Shown in pieces: positions 53,421 through 62,599 of a stretch of DNA of 64,000 bases. The notes beneath the pieces were generated by a model. That model was not told the origin of the DNA. It was given only the letters and a program-made list of their open reading frames with translations, and did no database searches. The position numbers were made by a program, and so were the translations under genes. The stretch's first letter is position 1. Each line of letters begins with the position of its first letter. Source of the DNA: Forficula auricularia (Eukaryota > Arthropoda > Insecta > Dermaptera > Forficulidae); assembly GCA_024734495.1 (NCBI GenBank), contig JALMQS010000085.1:16680334-16744333 (forward strand). The letters are read 5' to 3'.

Positions 53421-54725
53421 CTATCTTTCTCAAATATCTATCTTCTCTCCATTACTTAATTAAATAAATAAATATTATTGTGAACCGATTTTGATAATTT
53501 TTTTGCATTGGGTTCAGTCTCGTACGAGATTGGTCCCGTTTTTGTATCATTAGTATTGGACATTTTTTGTTATGTTTGTTCAGGCATAACTTCTTTGTTT
53601 ATTAACCGATTTGAATGATTCTTTCTGGGTTTGGATCAGTATAGTTCCAAGATAGTCAAGATACCTAACTATTTATTTATTTTATGTATGTTCAGCGAGA
53701 ACTTTTTGCCATGTGGACCGATTTCTTTTTTTATTGGAAGAGAGTACCTATATTAATTTGGTCAATTTCTGATATGATCAATGACGAAATAACGTAAACC
53801 TCCAATTCTTATGAGCAAATAATCGAAATTATAATAAATAAAATCTTTTATAAAAAAAATCTTAAAAACATTCATTTAAAACCCGCAAACGTTTCGAGAT
53901 AATTTCTATATGAATTGAATTTTATCATCATTTTCTGATTCATTTGCCCGACGCTTTCTCTTACGAGATGTATGCAACGTATTAACATAAGTCAACAAAT
54001 TATTTGATACAATATATTGAGAAATAATATAAGTACAACATTATTACACTTTTTAATTAAAGAAATTCCAACACTCTATAAATTATAGTTAACAAGTAGT
54101 TAGATAAGATAAGTATAGTTTTTTAGTGATCAAGGAAAACAGTTTAAAATTATTCTATGTTTATAGAATTTTTTAGTCAAAGTTAATTCATTTAACTAAA
54201 GAAGAAATAAATACACTTATGAATGAAATTCTAATAAATATGCATGTAGAATATTTAAATTAGACTGAAAATGAAGAAAAGCAGGACATTTTTTGCAATT
54301 CTACTCTACAATTTCTTTTTTTGTTCCTATCTCGAAAATGTTATTTATTTATTTATTTATTTATTTAAAACAATATATATTCTCGTTTGATGTACTCGGT
54401 TCATTAATAAAATTATCAATTATTAGAAATATTGATACTCGGTGTATTAGTAACCATTTGTGGAGATTGTGTAGATTAATTTTACTGACTTAGACTTTCT
54501 TTTTCGTTATCTAGGAAATATTAATAAGAAATGCGGCCATCCACGTGCCATTCTCAAACCTATATCCCTAATCCTACACATTTATAGATATATGGCGAAT
54601 TTCTCCACAGGCGGAGTTTCATAAATCAGGGAGGCTTCAAGATTCAGCTCTCAATATAAAAAAAATATGCTTGAGACTCTCTTATTTAATTCAAGAAAAT
54701 CCCTCATAAATAAATCATAAACTGC
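53421..54725. other. Unassigned AT-rich sequence
   Basis: AAACGTTTCGAGATAATTTC (53,889-53,908) is a hammerhead-like half. (TTTA)n is at about 54,344-54,366. No gene is seen. Confidence 0.3.
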
Positions 54726-55085
54726 ATTATAATATATTAAATAAAACATTTTCATTCATTATTACGTTAGAGTGTGAAAAATCAATTCTGTGACGTCCTC
54801 ACTAAATCAGGGACCGAAACGTTCACAAAGTACTAAATTATATTATACTATTTAAAAGTGTGTACTTATTCAATAGTTTAAATGTTATATATGATTGTGA
54901 CTTGGTGATGAATGTTACTAAAACGAGAAACCGAAATGTTAACAAAGCATGACATTGAATTAAGTTATAATATGTTAAATAAAACGTTTTCATTCATTAG
55001 CACGTAAGAGTGTAAAAGTCTATTCTGTGACCTCTTGAAGAACATTACTTTACCAAGAACCGAAACAATAAAAAAGAAAGATAAT
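54726..55085 (+). repeat. Two to three ~230-bp direct repeats with CCGAAAC
   Basis: TTAAATAAAACATTTTCATT, ACGTTAGAGTGTGAAAA and ATTCTGTGAC (54,738-54,796) recur at about 54,974-55,033. Each is followed by an ACCGAAAC string (54,812; 54,929 as ACCGAAAT; 55,060). They may be decayed hammerhead repeats but no CTGANGA box is convincing. Confidence 0.5.
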
Positions 55086-55194
55086 AGATTAATTTAATTT
55101 AAAACTGATAAGTAAAAATAGTATGACGTACTATTCTAAGCCGATTAAGATTATCTCGAAAGATAAGCTAAGAATAGCTTGGAATAATTGCTCT

Positions 55195-55330
55195 CGAGGA
55201 GGGGAGAGAGATACGTAGAGTAAGGAGGGGTAAATGGGGGAGGGTTAGATAGGGACAGTGGTATTGTGTAGGGGGAGATAGTGAAAGGTATATAAGGGGG
55301 AGAGAGATGGTGATAGGGACAGTGTGTTTC
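55195..55330 (+). promoter_or_regulatory. Candidate promoter: GA-rich tract with TATA box
   Basis: A purine-rich stretch contains GAGAGAG (55,203-55,209; 55,301-55,307), GGGGGAG repeats and TATATAAGG (55,289-55,297). About 25-30 bp downstream is GGGACAGTGTG. GAGA repeats and a TATA box are common in arthropod promoters. It lies about 160 bp before the first unit of the tandem array, so it could drive transcription through it. An 87-codon minus-strand ORF overlapping it is low-complexity. Confidence 0.4.
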
Positions 55331-55457
55331 AGGCAGTGACAGATGAATAATCGACTGGGAATGTTACAATAGGGCCTCTCCACCTTCATCCACCCTCTCA
55401 GCTGACTCCACCCACAATAATAAACAACCATTAAACCCTTATATTATTTAAAATAGT

Positions 55458-55539
55458 TGGGTAACGGGTATGTGTGCACTTCTTTGTTCTTATAGATAAA
55501 AAAGTACAGACCTACTTCTGGATCTGGCCTCCCTACCCA
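55458..55539 (+). ncRNA. Stem-loop A, unit 1
   Basis: The base is TGGGTA/TACCCA plus GGG/CCC with a 2-nt bulge. The upper arm pairs GTATGTGTGCACTT-like sequence with AAGTACAGACCTAC around a 17-20-nt loop, with a 15-nt bulge below. Copies begin at 57,012, 57,648, 58,177, 59,160 and 62,192. It may be a microRNA-like precursor or another structured RNA; no known family is recognised with confidence. Confidence 0.5.
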
Positions 55540-55640
55540 CGTGAACTCATGATTACTTTAATAAGAAAATCATGTCCTATCGCTAATCCTAACCAACTCC
55601 AATCTCTGTTTTCAGAAATCCTTATTCCTTCGTAATCGAA

Positions 55641-55937
55641 ATGTTTCGCGAGTATAATTTTACTTGTGTGCGAGTGTACGTAATTGTGTTCCGTTCCTGT
55701 GGGGCCAGAGTATTTGAAGTCCAGGCACGAGACTTTGGCTGCAAAGGTAAGATATCTTTATAAAACTCTATAAGTACTTTTTACGAGTTATTCAAAAAAA
55801 TATCATATAAAATAAATAATTTATTAAATATAATTTTATTGCGAATATTTGTATATAAAAAAAATATTTTAAAATCACTATATTATTTTACTAATAATAT
55901 TTTTTTTCTTTTTTCAGGTAGGTGCTCGTCCTACTAA
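55641..55937 (+). CDS. Unit 1: two-exon ORF, 41 aa, cysteine-bearing
   Basis: Exon 1 runs 55,641-55,746 (possibly from the TTTTCAG acceptor ending 55,615), the intron 55,747-55,917 (GTAAGATATC...TTTTCAG), and exon 2 from 55,918 to the stop TAA at 55,935-55,937. Joining keeps phase (codon G|GT) and gives 41 residues with Cys9, Cys20, Cys34 and Cys38, including SCGARVFEVQARDFGCKG and ending RCSSY. The CxGRCSSY end and upstream C-x(10)-C-x(13)-C spacing loosely recall the first half of cystine-knot hormone domains (bursicon, GPA2/GPB5), but the usual spacing is shorter, the second half is absent and there is no signal peptide. The homology is therefore speculative. It is the only unit whose frame is intact. 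Confidence 0.4.
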
Positions 55938-55955
55938 TAGTAACATTTAGATTAA

Positions 55956-57010
55956 ATTATAAAGTAGAAATAAATAAACAAATTAAAATTAAAAATTATC
56001 TATATGCGATTTCGTAATCTTTTTCTTTTTTTCTAAATTTAATTTGAGATATTGGTTTGAAACAATTTCTCCATTATATTTTCAGTTTATTAAAATTATT
56101 TCACATGGATAGATAATGTACAATATCATTTTTTGTTTTAAAAATAACATTCAAGAGTAAATAATCTCCTTAAATTTAAATATTCACCTCTAAACTTCAA
56201 TCTAATTATTTTCTATTTTCGATTTTATGCATAGGTCCTTTCTCTCATTATACTCAGATCTACAAATTATTTATATTTGTTTTTTAAATACAATTATTTG
56301 ACAACATTTTTATACAAAATTTCGAATGTTTAAGATTTTGATTCGAAACAAATTGCAGTATTGGAGATATTGTACTGGTATTTGTTTCGGAAAAGGTCTT
56401 AAAACAATTACATATCTCAAGTGTAGACGTATTTTCCTACAAATACAATGTCTCCTATTTGTTTCAAAACACGCCTCTTCTTGAAATTTTCATTATTTTC
56501 GGCTTTAAGATTTTAAATTGTATTTCTGAATGTTTTATAAATTTGGAAAAAAGATAAAACTTTAAAATTATCACTTTATGAGTATTTTATGTACTCGTAA
56601 TTTGCGTTCAAAATTATATTAATAACCTTCCATGATAATAATCAATTTTGAAAACTCAAATATAAAATTATTATTACTCTTTTTTTGAGAAATAGTTAAA
56701 CGGTATGGATTTTACTAAAATATAATAAACATGTCTTGCTTAATTTTAACAATTAAAATTCATTCAAAATTTATGCAAATAATTGTATATTATATGAAAT
56801 TTGAAATATTTATATTCGACTGATAGTACAAGAGGGAAACTTTTCGACGTCGTTATCTCTAAGAATTAGTAGTATAATAATTTAACAAGTAATAAATACA
56901 ATGGCTAATTCTTTGGAAAAATAATTTTGAGATTCCAAATATGATTCCATTACAAGAATACTCGTTGCATTTTTGAAATTAATTTGAGAACGTGAATAAA
57001 ATATTAATAT
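55956..57010. repeat. Array spacer, copy 1
   Basis: This spacer recurs in diverged form at about 60,745-62,190 (AATTTAATTTGAGATATT, AATTATTTCACATGGATAG, TTGTATATTATAT blocks in the same order). It contains a 44-nt hairpin conserved in both copies (56,345-56,388). Confidence 0.8.
56345..56388 (+). ncRNA. Conserved spacer hairpin
   Basis: GAAACAAAT, TG, CAGTA, a 12-nt loop, TACTG, GT, ATTTGTTTC: 14 paired bases with one symmetric 2x2 internal loop. The copy at 61,314-61,357 keeps every stem base; only the loop differs (GGAGAT versus GGAGAC). A further alternative pairing exists between GGAGAYATTGTA and TACAATGTCTCC about 80 bp downstream. Confidence 0.45.
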
Positions 57011-57011
57011 C

Positions 57012-57637
57012 TGGGTAACGGGTATGTGTGTACTTCTTTGTTCCTGATTAGATAAAGATGTACAGACCTACTTCAGGGGCTGGCGTCCCTGCCCACGTGA
57101 GCTCATGATTCTTTAATCAAAAGAATCATGTCCTATCCCTAATCCTAACCAATAATCCGTGTGTTCACAAATCCTTATTCCTTCGAAATGTTTCGAGATA
57201 TATTTTTACTTGTGCGGGAGTGTACGTAAAGTGTGTTCCGTTCATGTGGGGCCAGATTATTCCAGGTCTAGACACGAAACTTTGCCTGTAAAGGTAAGAT
57301 ATATTTATAATACTCTAGTCTTATAATTAAATAAGTAAGAATTATACTAAATTTTTCAATTACTCTTTTCGAATTTTTCAAAAGTAAACATCAAATAAAA
57401 TAAATAATATATTAAAGATAACTTATTTTATTTATATATATAAAAAAAAATAGATTAAATTCACTACATTATTTTACTAATATTATTTTTTTCTTTTTCC
57501 AGGTAGGTGATCGTCTTACTAATACTAATATATAGATTAAGTATTTGATTTTTGGCTTATGGCTACCATGGCCGAAAAGCCAAAAAAAAAAAAAAAAAAA
57601 AAAGTATTTGATTTTCTTATTTTCTGGAAAATCAAAT
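57012..57637 (+). repeat. Array unit 2
   Basis: Stem-loop A is at 57,012-57,095, a CATGATTCTTT/AAAGAATCATG hairpin near 57,105-57,131, the donor at 57,293/57,294 and the acceptor at 57,502/57,503 (intron-like 209 bp). The exon frame has stops (TAG at the position of Gln28 in unit 1) and exon 2 reads GTAGGTGAT, giving TGA. A truncated SINE splits the terminal hairpin. Confidence 0.7.
57553..57601 (+). mobile_element. 5'-truncated SINE in unit 2
   Basis: Only the 3' end of the SINE is present (GGCTTATGGC, ATGGCCGAAAAGCC and a poly-A run), flanked by the 14-bp duplication AAGTATTTGATTTT (57,539-57,552; 57,602-57,615). The full-length relative is at 60,566-60,743. Truncation at the 5' end with a poly-A tail is the mark of LINE-type retrotransposition. 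Confidence 0.85.
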
Positions 57638-57647
57638 CCTTTATCTT

Positions 57648-58168
57648 TGGGTAACGGGTAGGTGTGTACTTCATTGTTCTTATAGCTAAAGATGTACAGA
57701 CCTACTTCAGGGATTGACTCCCTGCCCACGTGAGCTCATGATTCGTTTATCAAGAGAATCATGTCCTATCCCTAATCCTAACCAACTTCAATCCGTGTTT
57801 TCACAAATCCATATTCCTTCGAAATGTTTCGTGAGTATATTTTTACTTGTGCGCGAGTGTACGTAGTAAGTGTGATCAGTTCCTGTGGGGCCAGAGTATT
57901 CCAGGTCTAGACACAAACTTTGGCTGTAAAGGTAAGATATCTTTACAATACTATAATAAGTTAGAAATACTCTAAATTTTTCAAATACTTTTTTCTTCTA
58001 ATTTATTTAATATAATTTTATTACGGATATTTGTTTAAAAACTACTTTAAATTCACTATATTATTTTACTAATAATATTTTTTTCTTTTTTCAGGTAGGT
58101 GCACGTCCTGCTAATACTAACATCTAGATTAAGTATTTGATTTTCTTATTTTCTGGAAAATCAAATTC
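57648..58168 (+). repeat. Array unit 3
   Basis: Stem-loop A 57,648-57,728; donor 57,931/57,932; acceptor 58,094/58,095 (intron-like 163 bp, the shortest); terminal hairpin 58,136-58,165. The exon keeps 28 codons of unit 1's frame (ATG 57,823; SCGARVFQV) before a TAG and a 1-bp deletion. Confidence 0.7.
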
Positions 58169-58176
58169 TTTATCTT

Positions 58177-58735
58177 TGGGTAACCCGTAGGTGTGTACAT
58201 TTTTGTTTTTATACATAAAGATGTGCAGACCTATTTCAGGGGCTGGTGTTCCTACCCACGTGAGCTCATGATTCTTTTGTCAAGAGATTCATGTCCTATC
58301 CCTAATCAACTTCAATCCGTGCTTTCACAAATCCTTATTCCTTCGAAATGATTCGCGAGTATATTTTTACCTGTGCGTGAGTGTTCTTAAGTGTGTTCCG
58401 TTCCTGTGGGGTCAGAATATTCGAGGTCTAGACACGAAACTTTGCCTGTAAAGGTAAGATATATTTATAATACTCTAGTCTTATAATTAAATAAGTAAGA
58501 ATTATACTAAATTTTTCAATTACTCTTTTCGAATTTTTCAAAAGTAAACATCAAATAAAATAAATAATATAATAAAGATAACTTTATTTATTTATATTAA
58601 AAAAAAAATAGATTAAATTCACTACATTATTTTACTAATATTATTTTTTCTTTTTCCAGGTAGGTGATCGTCTTACTAATACTAATATATAGATTAAGTA
58701 TTTGATTTTCTTATTTTCTGGAAAATCAAATTCTT
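58177..58735 (+). repeat. Array unit 4
   Basis: Stem-loop A 58,177-58,258 with a strong upper helix (TAGGTGTGTACATTTTT against AAAGATGTGCAGACCTA, one mismatch in 17). Donor 58,453/58,454; acceptor 58,659/58,660. The frame has TGA and TAG stops. Nearly identical to unit 6. Confidence 0.7.
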
Positions 58736-59152
58736 ATCTTTTCATCTTGTATCCATTTTAGTTTTAAATTCTTGCTCTTTCCATATCGAATCGAATCGCG
58801 AGTATATTTTTTACTTGTGCGCGAGTGTAGTGTATTCCTGTGGAGTCACAGAATTCCAGGTCCATGTTCGAGACGTTCGCTGTTAAGGTGAGATATCTTT
58901 ATAATACTCTATTCTTATAATTAAATAAATAATAAATACTCTAAATGTTCAAATATTTTTTTGGGTTAAAAAAATAAAATAGATAATATTTTAAATATAT
59001 TTTTTTGCTAATATTTCTATAAAAAATACTTTAAATTCACAATATTATTTTATTAATAACAATTTTTCTTTTTTCAGGTAGGTGCTCGTCCTACTAATAC
59101 TAACATTTAGATGAAGTATTTGATTTTCTTATTTTCTGGAAAATCAAATTCT
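58736..59152 (+). repeat. Array unit 5 (short form)
   Basis: It lacks stem-loop A. The donor is GTGAGATATC (58,887/58,888) and the acceptor 59,077/59,078. The frame is shifted by a base in the ATATTTTTTAC run and Lys35 is replaced by TAA. Nearly identical to unit 7. Confidence 0.7.
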
Positions 59153-59159
59153 TTATCTT

Positions 59160-59718
59160 TGGGTAACCCGTAGGTGTGTACATTTTTGTTTTTATACATA
59201 AAGATGTGCAGACCTATTTCAGGGGCTGGTGTTCCTACCCACGTGAGCTCATGATTCTTTTGTCAAGAGATTCATGTCCTATCCCTAATCAACTTCAATC
59301 CGTGCTTTCACAAATCCTTATTCATTCGAAATGATTCGCGAGTATATTTTTACCTGTGCGTGAGTGTTCTTAAGTGTGTTCCGTTCCTGTGGGGTCAGAA
59401 TATTCGAGGTCTAGACACGAAACTTTGCCTGTAAAGGTAAGATATATTTATAATACTCTAGTCTTATAATTAAATAAGTAAGAATTATACTAAATTTTTC
59501 AATTACTCTTTTCGAATTTTTCAAAAGTAAACATCAAATAAAATAAATAATATAATAAAGATAACTTTATTTATTTATATTAAAAAAAAATAGATTAAAT
59601 TCACTACATTATTTTACTAATATTATTTTTTCTTTTCCAGGTAGGTGATCGTCTTACTAATACTAATATATAGATTAAGTATTTGATTTTCTTATTTTCT
59701 GGAAAATCAAATTCTTAT
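59160..59718 (+). repeat. Array unit 6
   Basis: Duplicate of unit 4 at an offset of 983 bp. Donor 59,436/59,437; acceptor 59,640/59,641. Confidence 0.75.
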
Positions 59719-60131
59719 CTTTTCATCTTGTATCCATTTTAGTTTTAAATTCTTGCTCTTTCCATATCGAATCGAATCGCGAGTATATTTTTTACTTGTG
59801 CGCGAGTGTAGTGTATTCCTGTGGAGTCACAGAATTCCAGGTCCATGTTCGAGACGTTCGCTGTTAAGGTGAGATATCTTTATAATACTCTATTCTTATA
59901 ATTAAATAAATAATAAATACTCTAAATGTTCAAATATTTTTTTGGGTTAAAAAAAATAAAATAGATAATATTTTAAATATATTTTTTTGCTAATATTTCT
60001 ATAAAAAATACTTTAAATTCACAATATTATTTTATTAATAACAATTTTTCTTTTTTCAGGTAGGTGCTCGTCCTACTAATACTAACATTTAGATGAAGTA
60101 TTTGATTTTCTTATTTTCTAGAAAATCAAAT
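59719..60131 (+). repeat. Array unit 7 (short form)
   Basis: Duplicate of unit 5. Donor 59,868/59,869; acceptor 60,059/60,060. Confidence 0.75.
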
Positions 60132-60545
60132 CCTTTATCTTTATCACCTTGTATTCATGTTTCCTTTAAATTCCTACTATTTCCATCTCGAATCGAATCG
60201 CGGGTATATTTTTACTTGTGCGCGAGTGTACAGCCTGTTCCTGTGGTGTCAGAGTATTCCACGTCCAGACCTCCAGTCACGAGACTTTGCTGCTAAGGTA
60301 ATATATCTATTTAATACTGGATTCGTATAATTAAATAACTAATATGAAAATACTCTAAATGTTGCTTTTTTCGAGTTAAGAAAAAAATAAAATAAAATTG
60401 AAATATTTTAAATATAATTTTATTGCTAATATTTCTATAAAAAAATTCTTTAAATTCACTAAATTATTGTACTAATATTATTTTTCTTTATTTTTCAGGT
60501 AGGTGCCCGTCCTACTAACACTAACGTTTAGATTAAAAGATTTAG
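60132..60545 (+). repeat. Array unit 8 (diverged)
   Basis: No stem-loop A. Donor GTAATATATC (60,297/60,298) is weaker; acceptor 60,498/60,499. An 11-bp insertion-like GACCTCCAGTC and frameshifts alter the exon; exon 2 reads GTAGGTGCCCGTCCTAC. The 67-codon ORF at 60,093-60,296 is in another frame and unlikely to be real. Confidence 0.65.
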
Positions 60546-60565
60546 TAGATATAAATTAATTAATT

Positions 60566-60743
60566 TTTTTTTGGCTTTTTGGCCATTCTTGCCATAAGCC
60601 TAATTACGATACTAGTTATATTTTTTTTAAATTTGTCTCTACCCCCGGGGGTCAGATTTTAGCTGGATGCCTCGAGTTGGATTCGAACCCGGGTCCCCTG
60701 GTTAGCTCGCTGTCACTCTACCGCCTAGCCTATCTGACCCCCC
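60566..60743 (-). mobile_element. tRNA-derived SINE, full length (178 bp)
   Basis: Minus strand: tRNA-like head with box A TAGGCTAGGCGGTAGAGTG and box B GGTTCGAATCC, body, then GGCTTATGGCAAGAATGGCC and an A-rich tail. It is flanked by the 14-bp duplication TAAATTAATTAATT (60,552-60,565; 60,744-60,757). The head is closed by an extended stem GGGGGTCAGAT/ATCTGACCCCC. It belongs to a different family from the SINE at 42,722. Confidence 0.9.
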
Positions 60744-60744
60744 T

Positions 60745-62190
60745 AAATTAATTAATTAAAATTAAAAATTATCTATATTAAATTATGTAATGTTTTCCCG
60801 AGGGGTGAACCACGACTCAATATCCTGTACACCTACTTCCACTTCCTCTTTCATTTCCAAGTAGAAGACAATAGACGTATAGGCATTATCTAAATTCCAA
60901 AATAATTCCACATAATTCCAAAGGAGTGTCCTCCTAATTCCAATTGCGATTCACCCCTTGTGTTTTCCTTTTTCCTAAATTTAATTTGAGATATTATTGG
61001 TTTGAAACAATTTCGCTTTTATATTTTCAGTTTAATAAAATTATTTCACATGGATAGATAATAAAATTTCAATTTTGGTATAAAAAATAACATTCAAGAA
61101 ATAATTCACTTTTGAAAATAATCCCCTTATTTCAATATTCCCTCTAAACTTCAATCTATTTTCTGTTTCTGATCTAATGCATAAGTCAATATAGAACTTT
61201 CTCTCATCCTTAACTAATACACTCAGATCTACAAATTTTTTATATTTGTTTCATAAATACAAATATTTGACAAAAATTTTCTACAAAATGACGAATGTTT
61301 AAGATTTTGATTCGAAACAAATTGCAGTATTGGAGACATTGTACTGGTATTTGTTTCGGAAAAGATCTTTTAACAATTACTTATCTCAAGTCTAGACGTA
61401 TTTTGCAACAAATACAATGTCTCCTATTTGTTTCAAAACACTTCTACTCTTGAAATTTTCATTATTTTCGCCTTTCAAATTGTATTTCTGAGTGGTTTTT
61501 ACATTTGAATAAAAAAATATTTAAAATTTTAAAATTATCACTCTTCGAGTATATTATGTAATTTGCAATCAAAATTATATTTATGATCTCCCTTTAATTA
61601 TTATTTATTAATCTATCCATGTGGGGGTGGTGACGGCTGCCTTCTCGTGGTGCCCCCTGTTTTCGCTAAACAGCTGTCTATGTCTCGGTATAAATTAACT
61701 ATCGAGACATAATCATATATAATAATTAAATTTGCATAATTTTTTATATACACTACACATTCCCATTAAATGATAATAATGAATTTCGAAAACTCAAAAT
61801 ATAAAATAAATTACTCTTTTTTTAGAAATAGTTAAAAGATATGGATTTTACAAAAATATAATAAATATTTCTTGTTTAATTTTAATAATTAAAATTCATT
61901 CAAAATTTATGCAAATAATTGTATATTATATATGTAATTTGAAATAATTATATTCGACTGAAAGTACAAGGGGGAAACATTGTCTTTAAGCACTAGTAGT
62001 ATAATAATTTAATAAGTAATAAATACAATGGGTAAGTGCATATTTTTTTCTAAATTAAATGGTTTTTGGGATAAAAATTCGCACAAATAATTATGAAAAA
62101 CAATTTAGATATTCCAAATATGATTCAATTCCAAGATTTCTCGTTGCATTTTTGAAATTATTTTGAGAAGGTGAATAAAATATTAATATC
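60745..62190. repeat. Array spacer, copy 2
   Basis: Diverged copy of 55,956-57,010, enlarged by a hAT MITE and by a GC-richer block (about 61,615-61,735, CATGTGGGGGTGGTGACGGC) of unknown nature. Confidence 0.75.
60799..60960. mobile_element. 162-bp hAT MITE
   Basis: CGAGGGGTGAACCACGA and the inverse end (GCGATTCACCCCTTG) flanked by the 8-bp duplication TGTTTTCC (60,791-60,798; 60,961-60,968). Related to 13,975-14,484. Confidence 0.88.
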
Positions 62191-62191
62191 T

Positions 62192-62270
62192 GTATAATGA
62201 ATAATGTGTACTTCTTTGCTATTATAGATAAAGATGTACAGACCTACTTCAGGGCCTGGCCTCCCTGCCC
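62192..62270 (+). repeat. Array unit 9, truncated
   Basis: Only stem-loop A remains (GTGTACTTCTTTGCT, AAAGATGTACAGACCTAC, TCCCTGCCC). It is cut off by the GTATACAAAATTTGGTTG repeat (62,270-62,590). Confidence 0.65.
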
Positions 62271-62599
62271 ATTTAGTTAGTTTTAGCATTTTTAGACTTC
62301 TGGTGGCCCACTGATTATGTATACAAAATTTGGTTGATTTTAATAAATGGCCAAAATTTTCATTTTTTGACCCCCCTCCCCCATTTGGGCATTTAGTTTT
62401 TGAATTTTTAGACTTCTAGGGGCCCACTTATTGTGTATACAAAATTTGGTTGAGTTTTGTACAAGGGCCAAGATTTTCATTTTTTGACACTACACCCCCT
62501 ATCATCCTTAATTTTGGGTCAATTTGCACCAAAATCTAATAAGATCTCTTAAGCTCAATGCGCCAAAACTACTTATGAAATTTGGTTTTGATATTTTTT

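Larger units (their letters stand above)
55458..62270 (+). repeat. Tandem array of intron-containing units
   Basis: Eight units plus a truncated ninth start at 55,458, 57,012, 57,648, 58,177, 58,736, 59,160, 59,719, 60,132 and 62,192. The full unit is: folded stem-loop A (TGGGTAAC...CCCA), a CATGATTC/GAATCATG hairpin, an exon-like block with TTCGCGAGTATATTTTTAC-type sequence, a donor, an intron-like stretch of 163-209 bp ending in a pyrimidine tract, an acceptor directly followed by GTAGGTG, then a TTTGATTTTC/GAAAATCAAA hairpin. Units 5, 7 and 8 lack stem-loop A. A ~1-kb spacer after unit 1 is duplicated after unit 8. I do not recognise the locus. It could be an amplified small spliced gene, a structured noncoding RNA cluster, or an unusual TE. 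Confidence 0.8.

Noticed and set aside
58177..58258. miR-100 homologue, from the AACCCGTAG match
   Set aside because: The seed-like match does not continue beyond nine bases, other units read AACGGGTA, and the opposite arm is unlike known miR-100 star sequences.
60093..60296. 67-codon ORF spanning array units 7-8
   Set aside because: It crosses the terminal hairpin and uses a different frame from the conserved exon frame.
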